Shown here piece after piece: positions 1 through 5,699 of a stretch of DNA of 8,005 bases. Positions within the stretch are counted from its first letter, which is position 1. Each line of letters opens with the position of its first letter. The translations under genes were made by a program, and so were the position numbers. The notes beneath the pieces were generated by a model that searched no databases, was not told the DNA's origin, and worked only from the letters and a program-made list of their open reading frames with translations. Source of the stretch: Thermomicrobiaceae bacterium (GTDB lineage Bacteria; Chloroflexota; Chloroflexia; Thermomicrobiales; Thermomicrobiaceae); assembly GCA_007123655.1 (NCBI GenBank), contig SKKR01000173.1, positions 1 through 8,005 on the forward strand. Direction: 5' to 3'.

Positions 1-1032
1 GACCATGCGTCCAAGGCCTTCCTTCACGGCGAGGCGGACCTGTTCCAGAAGCGCGTCGATACCGGCAAGATCCGCGACGGTCACGGCGATCTCCACCTGA
101 AGCATGTGATCATCGAGGGACCCCGGCCGGAGCAACTCCAGATCATCGACGGCGTGGAGTTCAACCCTCGAATCCGATGCGGGGACATTGCCATGGACGT
201 CGCGTTCCTGGCGATGGATCTCGACTTCCAGCGGCGTCCCGACCTGGCAAACCATTTCATCGAGAAGTTGACCGAGCGCATGGAGGACCCGGATCTTCCC
301 CGGCTGGTGCAGTTCTACAAGGCGTACCGGGCGCACGTGCGAGCCAAGGTCGCCTGCTTTATGTCCGACAACATCGCGCCGGAGATGGAAGAGTTCATCG
401 CGATTCGCGAGGAGATCGAGCGGTACATCGATCTTGCGACCTCCTACCTGGTGATACCGACGCGTCCAGCCGTCGTCATCGTTGGCGGGTTGTCCGGTAC
501 CGGCAAGAGCGTGCTGGCAAGAAGGATCGCCCGGACAACGGAAGCCGAGTGGCTGTCGTCCGACCGCATTCGCAAAGAGATTACCGGACACGATCCGCAC
601 GACCGCCTCACCGATGAGTATGGCTCCGGCATTTACAGCCCGGACATCTCCCGGGAAACCTATGACACGATGATCAGCCGGGGCATAACAGCCGCGTCGC
701 GCGGAAAATCGGTGGTGATCGACGCCACGTTCCTTGACGAAGAGTGGCGCAAGCGCGCCCGGGACGCGTTCAAGATTATCGATGCAGACCTGCAGTTCGT
801 GGAATGCTACTGCCCCCCGGACGTCGTCGTGAAACGGCTGGAAGAACGGGAGACAGACGCGGACGAGGCCAGCGATGCCGGGACCAGCATCTACAAGGTA
901 CAGCTGGAGCGCTACGGGGATCAGATGACCCAGGTCAAGGACATGGAGCACCTTGTGGTGGACACGAACCGGGCCAGCACCGAGGCGTTCGAAGACGTAC
1001 TGAAGGTGCTTGATCTGGTTCCCCGCCAGTAA
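1..1032 (+). CDS. Bifunctional phosphotransferase-like / P-loop kinase protein (5' end cut off)
   Basis: The reading frame is open from base 1 to a TAA at 1030-1032, giving 343 visible residues; the true start lies left of the window. The first ~80 residues are the end of an aminoglycoside-phosphotransferase-like (COG2187-type) domain: HGDLHLKH at residues 28-35 is the catalytic loop with Asp30, and IIDGVEFN at 48-55 supplies the second metal-binding Asp (DFG-like), followed by the family-typical GDIAMDVAFLAMDLDF. The C-terminal half is a P-loop kinase/ATPase domain (COG0645-like): Walker A GLSGTGKS around residues 163-170 (Lys169), a SSDRIRKEITG segment typical of these kinases, and VVIDATF as a Walker-B-like strand. 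The fusion is known in many bacteria as 'bifunctional aminoglycoside phosphotransferase/ATP-binding protein'; its substrate is not established, and antibiotic resistance should not be assumed. Whole proteins of this type are roughly 500-550 residues (from memory), so about 170-200 may be missing. A GTG at 106 is in frame but falls after the catalytic loop, so it is not the start. The gene converges on the recombinase gene, with a hairpin 30 bases after its stop. Confidence 0.85.
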   Translation, partial: DHASKAFLHGEADLFQKRVDTGKIRDGHGDLHLKHVIIEGPRPEQLQIIDGVEFNPRIRCGDIAMDVAFLAMDLDFQRRPDLANHFIEKLTERMEDPDLPRLVQFYKAYRAHVRAKVACFMSDNIAPEMEEFIAIREEIERYIDLATSYLVIPTRPAVVIVGGLSGTGKSVLARRIARTTEAEWLSSDRIRKEITGHDPHDRLTDEYGSGIYSPDISRETYDTMISRGITAASRGKSVVIDATFLDEEWRKRARDAFKIIDADLQFVECYCPPDVVVKRLEERETDADEASDAGTSIYKVQLERYGDQMTQVKDMEHLVVDTNRASTEAFEDVLKVLDLVPRQ

Positions 1033-1062
1033 CTGTAACGACGCCAGATGATCGAACCGAAA

Positions 1063-1089
1063 ACGACCCGGTCTTCTCGACCGGGTCGT
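1063..1089. terminator. Strong hairpin terminator between convergent genes
   Basis: ACGACCCGGTC (1063-1073) and GACCGGGTCGT (1079-1089) form a perfect 11-bp GC-rich stem with a 5-base loop. It starts 30 bases after the plus-strand kinase stop and 154 bases beyond the minus-strand recombinase stop. On the minus strand the stem runs into TTTT (complement of 1060-1063), a short U-tract. On the plus strand there is no T-run, only CTGCC. It is best read as a shared terminator that is more canonical for minus-strand transcripts. Confidence 0.75.
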
Positions 1090-1125
1090 CTGCCATCGTG
1101 TTGGACCTGCCCGGTTGCGACCACA

Positions 1126-1141
1126 AGCCTGTTAACGGGCT
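1126..1141. repeat. Imperfect 16-bp palindrome in convergent gap
   Basis: AGCCTGTTAACGGGCT is a dyad around the GTTAAC centre with one non-matching pair (T1130/G1137, which can form a G-T wobble in RNA). It lies between the shared terminator and the end of the recombinase gene. It could be a secondary hairpin or a protein-binding dyad, or chance. No function can be assigned. Confidence 0.35.
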
Positions 1142-1192
1142 GATAACTGGTAATCCCGGACTGATCACAATGGACTTCGCCCGCGTAGGACA

Positions 1193-1220
1193 CCGGTGAA
1201 ACTCGGAGCGGCGTCACCGG
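1193..1220. repeat. Inverted repeat just beyond the recombinase stop
   Basis: CCGGTGA (1193-1199) and TCACCGG (1214-1220) are perfect 7-base inverted repeats with a 14-base spacer, lying 24 bases beyond the minus-strand stop at 1244-1246. No T-run follows in either direction, so this is at most a weak 3' stabilising structure or factor-assisted terminator for the recombinase mRNA. The left arm is also part of an 8-base palindrome, CACCGGTG (1191-1198). Confidence 0.35.
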
Positions 1221-1243
1221 ATCCCCTTGAGCGTCCTCATCTG

Positions 1244-2284
1244 TCAGGTTGCGTCATCCTGAGCCGGGACGGATTCGCCGGATTCCGAGACGAGTGTGTC
1301 TTCGATCCCGGGCCATTTGCCATCGTTCCCGTCGGGCTTCAGCGCGGGTTGTGCCAGCTTGATGTACCGCTGAACGCTCGCCCGGTTCCGGGCATCGCTC
1401 GCCAGGCCGAGTAGCCGCAGGAGATGCGCATCGGTCACGCCCTGCTCGGCCTGTCTGACGGCAAACGTGTCCCGCAACGCCTTTGGCGACACCGGCTTCT
1501 CGATCCCCGCTTCGGTCGCCACTCGCTCGATGAGTCGATTCACCGATTGGGGCAACATATCGAACAGCCGGTCCTCGTTTCCATACGCTGCGACAAGCCG
1601 CTCGTAGATCTCGCTGAACTCCTCACCCGCTTGTAGCTTGCGCTCTTTCACCTGTTGCCTGGGGCTGTCGTAGTAGATGTAGATGACCGGAGCCTGGGGG
1701 TCGGACCGGTCGACATCGCGATGCCGGAGACGCAGCAGTTCCGCACGCGTCAGTCCAAGCTTCATCAGGAGCCAGATAATCGCGTGGGCGCGGGGCCCGT
1801 CCTTCTCGGCGGACTGCAGAAGCTTATCCTGGTCGGATGCAAAGAGAGGCCGCGGCGTCTTCAACGGTATGGGATCCGGATGAAACGACTGTGCCGGATC
1901 CCAATCCAGCACTTGCGCCTGCGCAATCAGGTACCTGAAGAAACTGGAAACCGACGTCAGCCGCCGCTTTCGGGTCGACCGATTCTGGCTTGCATCAAGA
2001 TACTGACCGATGTCACGGCTCGTGATCTGATCGATGCGCTTCGTCCCGATAATGGAGTTGAGTATGGACAGGTCGTAGGAGTACGAATTCACTGTGTTTC
2101 GGGGATACCCGGACTGTTCCAGATAGCGGCGATACCAGTAGCGGGCGATGTCAAGACTGGACTTCGGAGTAAGATCCGGAACCTGACCGGCATGCCCTAC
2201 CACCCGCCCGCGGCCACCCAGTTCGAACAGCGCGGGCTGATAGATCGTGTTCTGATCGTCACGTGCACGACGGTCGTCCGCCAC
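1244..2284 (-). CDS. Tyrosine recombinase/integrase-like protein with altered catalytic residues
   Basis: 346 residues, the usual size for XerC/D-like and phage-type tyrosine recombinases. Residues ~43-130 form a SAM-like core-binding domain (ARYWYRRYLEQSGY, then NTVNSYSYDLSIL), as in Xer proteins, preceded by a ~40-residue extension. Residues ~145-312 are the catalytic domain. Tyr307 (SVQRYIKL) matches the nucleophile, Arg271 (KALRDTFA) matches the second arginine, and Lys213 or Lys216 could be the beta-hairpin lysine. The first arginine motif reads GLTRAEL where Xer proteins have GLRxxEL, so Arg180 is shifted by one position. The HxxR histidine is Lys268, and the usual LGH/W histidine is Leu294. 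An acidic ~35-residue tail follows the tyrosine. The start is GTG at 2284, chosen because AAGGTGG lies 7 bases upstream and a TATAAT lies 33 bases upstream. It stands alone: I see no excisionase, phage genes or attachment sites. It may be a divergent recombinase subfamily or a DNA-binding protein that has lost strand exchange; the sequence cannot decide. Confidence 0.85.
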   Translation of the reverse strand: MADDRRARDDQNTIYQPALFELGGRGRVVGHAGQVPDLTPKSSLDIARYWYRRYLEQSGYPRNTVNSYSYDLSILNSIIGTKRIDQITSRDIGQYLDASQNRSTRKRRLTSVSSFFRYLIAQAQVLDWDPAQSFHPDPIPLKTPRPLFASDQDKLLQSAEKDGPRAHAIIWLLMKLGLTRAELLRLRHRDVDRSDPQAPVIYIYYDSPRQQVKERKLQAGEEFSEIYERLVAAYGNEDRLFDMLPQSVNRLIERVATEAGIEKPVSPKALRDTFAVRQAEQGVTDAHLLRLLGLASDARNRASVQRYIKLAQPALKPDGNDGKWPGIEDTLVSESGESVPAQDDAT

Positions 2285-2291
2285 CGGACGC

Positions 2292-2298
2292 CCACCTT
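2292..2298 (-). promoter_or_regulatory. Ribosome binding site of the recombinase
   Basis: On the minus strand AAGGTGG (one mismatch to AAGGAGG) sits 7 bases before the GTG codon at 2284-2282. This decides in favour of the GTG start over later in-frame codons. Confidence 0.7.
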
Positions 2299-2316
2299 TC
2301 CGCTATCCCCTCGCGA

Positions 2317-2322
2317 ATTATA
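2317..2322 (-). promoter_or_regulatory. -10 box of the recombinase promoter
   Basis: The minus strand reads a perfect TATAAT here, in otherwise GC-rich sequence. Transcription would start near 2310, giving a ~26-base leader that contains the ribosome binding site. The region 17 bases upstream (GGCAGC at 2345-2340) is a poor -35, so the promoter may need an activator. Oddly, a TTGACG (2323-2328) directly abuts the TATAAT; as a -35 for a later start it has only a poor -10 (around GATAGC, 2302-2307). Confidence 0.5.
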
Positions 2323-2362
2323 CGTCAAGTGGATCGTGCGCTGCCGGGATGCCCGCCAGAAC

Positions 2363-2376
2363 GTACGCACGCGTAC
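2363..2376. repeat. 14-bp palindrome upstream of the recombinase promoter
   Basis: GTACGC-AC-GCGTAC is a perfect 6+6 dyad with a 2-base centre, about 40 bases upstream of the TATAAT box. It may be a regulator binding site or part of a folded 3' end of the HD-GYP mRNA. No regulator is encoded in view to pair with it. Confidence 0.4.
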
Positions 2377-2390
2377 CCGCCGGGGGCGGG
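2376..2390. repeat. GC-rich hairpin in the gap after the HD-GYP operon
   Basis: CCCGCC (2376-2381) and GGCGGG (2385-2390) form a 6-bp all-GC stem with a 3-base loop, abutting the 14-bp palindrome. A second CCCGCC copy at 2352-2357 could compete for the same partner. It lies 127 bases past the minus-strand stop at 2517. With no T-run after it on the minus strand it is a weak terminator candidate at best. The rest of the 232-base gap has no credible gene; it also holds short palindromes CGTGCACG (2407-2414) and TCGCGCGCGA (2489-2498). Confidence 0.35.
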
Positions 2391-2516
2391 AACCGCAGAT
2401 TCAGATCGTGCACGCCGTGGGCGCCAGAAGCGAAGGTCGTAGACAAGCACGTTCGGAGCACATACGAGTAGCGTGGATAAGCAAATGCTCGCGCGCGAAC
2501 GGACGGGATTGGTCGG

Positions 2517-5500
2517 TCACGACGTGCCTGTACCCGCGACGGCGTTCCCATCCTCTGGAACGTAGACCTCTGAAGGGTGTTCCCGGATGTACCGGACGAA
2601 CCGGTCGACGATCTCCGGGTGAAACTGCGACCCAGCACAGCGCTCCAATTCGTCTAGCGCATCCTCGACTGTCCGTCGGCGCTGATACGTGCGCTCGGAC
2701 GTCATCGTATCGAATGCGTCAGCCACACAGATAATCGCCGCGCCGACCGGAATCGCCTCTCCGACGAGCCGCGAAGGATATCCGTGCCCATCCATCGCTT
2801 CATGGTGATGCCGCACGAGCGGAACGAGATCCTGCAGCGCAGGGTGTCGCTCCAGAATACGTGCCCCTCGATCCGGATGGGTTTTGATCAGAGCAAACTC
2901 GTCTTCGGTCAAACTCCCCGGTTTCTGAAGGACCCGGTCCGGGATGCCAAGTTTTCCGATGTCGTGTAAAAGACCGGCAAGCTCGATCTGCGTCACATCT
3001 TCAGGCGGTAGCTCCATCAGCTCCGCTCCCAGAAGGCTGTAATGGGCCACATGCCGTGAGTGCTCCAGTGTCGTTGGGTCTTTCGCATCAACCACCGCGG
3101 CAAGAACCTCGATCGACGCCCGGTACAGATCCCGGTAGTGCTGGAGCAGGAGCGTCCGGTCGAGTGCGGCACCGGCGAGTCCCGCGAAGAGAAGGAACGT
3201 CTCGAAATCCGCAGTCGTGAAGCGGTTATTTCCCGTGCGGTTCATGAACAGTACGCCGGTCACCTCGTTATCTGCGAAGATCGGTGTTACCAGCACACTC
3301 TCACCGTTCTGGCGATAGTGCTCATCCTTCCCGTCTCCGTGATAGATGCTCGCGGCCCGTTCGTTCGCGTGGTTGTCCATCACAGGCATACGGGACTTGA
3401 CAACTTCGCCACAGATGCCAGTGGCCGCGGGCAACTCCACCGGGCCGCGCGCGTTGCTTATCCGCTCCAGGTACACTCGCGTTTCCAGCACGTCACGCTC
3501 GCGGTCGAGTTCGGCAATGTACAGTTGGTCAAATGGAAGGATCTGCTCCATCTCCCGAGCGAAGGTCTGGACGAGCATGTCCACGTCCGGAAGCCCCTGG
3601 AGCAACTCGGAGATGCGCAGAAGCGCCTCCTGATTCTGTTTGACAACGTGTCGCTCAATGGCATCTCCAATCCTGCGCGCTACGATTCGTCCGATCTCGA
3701 GATCGTCGTCCTGAAACGATCCGGACTCGTCGCAGGAGAGCATCACCATCATCCCGGGAGAACGATCGCGCTGGTAGAGCGGCAGAATCAGCATCTGGGA
3801 GACACCGAGTCGTTCCAGAAGGTCGCGTAGCGGCTGGTGTTCGGGCCAAACTCCGTCCGGCTCGAGCAGGAGTTCCTCGTTTTGTCCCAGGATTTCCTCA
3901 ATTCGCTCCTGCAACACCACCATGTCAAGCTCCCCCGCGTTTTGCCGAAGCAGCACATCAGAGCCAGGATCCCGGAACGAGGTTGCCACCGGGCGCGCAC
4001 TCTCGTAATCCCAGCCAGTCTGGACAAATGCAATCCCGTCCGCGATAACTCCGGCGGCGTTGCTGGCTATGTCTTGCAGAGCGTCCAACGGGTTCTCCCC
4101 GGTGACAAGCAGCTCAGTTACCGCAGCGAGCAACGCCTGTCGATTTGCGCGCTGGTCAAGATACTGTCGGGACTGCACCCGCTCGATGGCAACCGCCGCG
4201 TGTTGAGCCAGGAGAGCGAGCAACCGCTCTTCCCTCGCGGTGAAAACATGCACGAGATCCCGCGCGATGAACAGCGTACCGATCGGCCCGTGGTCCGCCA
4301 GCAAGGGCGCTACTGATACCGAGCGCAACGGTGGAAGCTTCGGGTCTTGCAGCCAGCCTCTGGGGTCTGACTGAACGTTGCTGGTACTCACCGGCCGGCG
4401 TGTTCGAATCGCGATCCCGGACATCGACGCGTCGACCGGTATCGTCCAATCGAGAATCGGCCGGAACGACTCGCCCCACTCCCGGATGACGCGGACGCCG
4501 CGATGATCCGGTGTCAACAGGCCGATGTAGCAGTAGTCGTAGTCGATCGTTTCCCGCAGGACACCCGCGATCTCGTCGAGCACAGGGTCCAATGTGTCCC
4601 AGGTCAGAGCCGCCTGACCAATTCGAAGCAGCGCTTCGCTCTCGGCACTCTGCTCCAGAATCGCCTGCTGCAGCCGTGCCCGCGAAACGACTCCGCCCGC
4701 CTGGTTTGCGATGGCTTCAGTGATCGCCACAGCCGCATTGCTGAAACGTCGATCGCTGTGCCTGAACCAGCAGTAGACAACGCCCACCAGGTCACTCTGA
4801 TACACGATCGGCACGGCCAGTACCTCACTGATACCCTGTTCCTTGAGGTAGGCGTGGAGTGACTCGCCCTGCGCGAAATCGTTATCCAGATCGTGAATCA
4901 GCTTCGGCTCCAGTGTCTCCCGTAACTCGATCTCGACCGGAACGCGGGACACCGGGATATGTGTCGACTCGGCGAATATCGATTCCTCGCCTGGTCGCAC
5001 GCCATCCTGAAATGAGCCCAGCACGGAGTCTCCGGACTCATCGAACACATACAGCCCGCAGACGTCAGTGCCATTCGCCGATCGGATAGACCTGGCGAGT
5101 GTTTGAAGGACGTCTTCGAGCCTCTGCTCTGATGTTGCGATGCCGGCAACGTCCAGCAACGTATCCAGCCGCTGTCGCTGTATTCGTTCGGTCTCGTGCT
5201 GACGGGCAAAAACGATGGCCATTCCTGCTACACGCCCCACGCGAAGGGCTGCCTCAATCTCGTCGTCACGAAACGGAACTGGATCATTCGCGCGCCAGAT
5301 ATAGGCGACGCCCTGGACCGCGCCCTGCCACTCAAGCGGTAGCACCAGGTCGGACAGCCGCTCACTCGCCGGTTCTCTGTCCTGATTCAAAAGCGGAAAC
5401 TCGGCGAAGTCCACTTTGGAACGACGGACAAGAGGTTCACCGGTTCGAAGCACCTCGGCTTCCGCCGGCACGTCGTGCGGTGCAAGTTCTTCGTAATTCG

Positions 5501-5699
5501 CACCATTGGAGGAAACCGAATACTGGTATCCATGTCGATAAAACGCCAGAGTCGATGAGCAATCTTCGCTGTAGGCAAAAACGCCGCAGTGTTCGGCGTT
5601 CAGCGCATTCGCGAGCAACGTCGCCATCCGGGGCATGATGACGTCGAGCTCAGCGGCCGCCAGGCTATGGGTACTGTGGCTGAACTCCATACCGCTCAT
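2517..5699 (-). CDS. Multi-GAF HD-GYP cyclic-di-GMP phosphodiesterase (downstream paralogue)
   Basis: 1060 residues, soluble, with no signal peptide or membrane segment. Five GAF-like modules run in order at roughly 15-165, 178-338, 355-507, 518-685 (divergent) and 690-848, joined by helical linkers, then HD-GYP at ~855-1040. GAF modules bind small ligands or mediate dimer signalling; HD-GYP domains hydrolyse cyclic-di-GMP. Metal-site residues appear complete: His880 (TLEHSR), His912-Asp913 (LLHDIGKLGIPD), His941 (HPDRGA), His965-His966 (VRHHHE) and Asp994 (VADAFD). GYP is at 973-975. The position four before His880 is Thr876 rather than the Glu of trinuclear-site enzymes, so a binuclear site is expected. 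The segment after GYP reads SRLVGEAIP where xGLxGExIP is usual. There is no GGDEF or EAL domain, so it would act only in breakdown. The gene overlaps the end of its paralogue upstream by ATGA, implying one mRNA and coupled translation. An alternative start at the fourth codon (ATG at 5690) has a better-placed ribosome binding site. The input signal of the GAF modules cannot be read from sequence. Confidence 0.9.
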   Translation of the reverse strand: MSGMEFSHSTHSLAAAELDVIMPRMATLLANALNAEHCGVFAYSEDCSSTLAFYRHGYQYSVSSNGANYEELAPHDVPAEAEVLRTGEPLVRRSKVDFAEFPLLNQDREPASERLSDLVLPLEWQGAVQGVAYIWRANDPVPFRDDEIEAALRVGRVAGMAIVFARQHETERIQRQRLDTLLDVAGIATSEQRLEDVLQTLARSIRSANGTDVCGLYVFDESGDSVLGSFQDGVRPGEESIFAESTHIPVSRVPVEIELRETLEPKLIHDLDNDFAQGESLHAYLKEQGISEVLAVPIVYQSDLVGVVYCWFRHSDRRFSNAAVAITEAIANQAGGVVSRARLQQAILEQSAESEALLRIGQAALTWDTLDPVLDEIAGVLRETIDYDYCYIGLLTPDHRGVRVIREWGESFRPILDWTIPVDASMSGIAIRTRRPVSTSNVQSDPRGWLQDPKLPPLRSVSVAPLLADHGPIGTLFIARDLVHVFTAREERLLALLAQHAAVAIERVQSRQYLDQRANRQALLAAVTELLVTGENPLDALQDIASNAAGVIADGIAFVQTGWDYESARPVATSFRDPGSDVLLRQNAGELDMVVLQERIEEILGQNEELLLEPDGVWPEHQPLRDLLERLGVSQMLILPLYQRDRSPGMMVMLSCDESGSFQDDDLEIGRIVARRIGDAIERHVVKQNQEALLRISELLQGLPDVDMLVQTFAREMEQILPFDQLYIAELDRERDVLETRVYLERISNARGPVELPAATGICGEVVKSRMPVMDNHANERAASIYHGDGKDEHYRQNGESVLVTPIFADNEVTGVLFMNRTGNNRFTTADFETFLLFAGLAGAALDRTLLLQHYRDLYRASIEVLAAVVDAKDPTTLEHSRHVAHYSLLGAELMELPPEDVTQIELAGLLHDIGKLGIPDRVLQKPGSLTEDEFALIKTHPDRGARILERHPALQDLVPLVRHHHEAMDGHGYPSRLVGEAIPVGAAIICVADAFDTMTSERTYQRRRTVEDALDELERCAGSQFHPEIVDRFVRYIREHPSEVYVPEDGNAVAGTGTS

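Noticed and set aside
106..108. GTG as the start of the leftmost gene
   Set aside because: The frame is open to base 1 and the catalytic HGDLH loop lies upstream of this codon, so the gene begins outside the window.
1244..2284. Recombinase as sign of a prophage or integrative element
   Set aside because: No att-like direct repeats, tRNA gene, excisionase, phage or conjugation genes are seen around it, and the flanking genes look chromosomal.
1655..2734. 359-codon open frame on the plus strand
   Set aside because: It runs antisense across the recombinase, the intergenic gap and the end of the HD-GYP gene. It has no recognisable domain, and all three regions are better explained on the minus strand.
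3060..3830. 256-codon open frame on the plus strand
   Set aside because: Antisense to the last GAF and start of the HD-GYP domain of the downstream paralogue; no motifs of its own.
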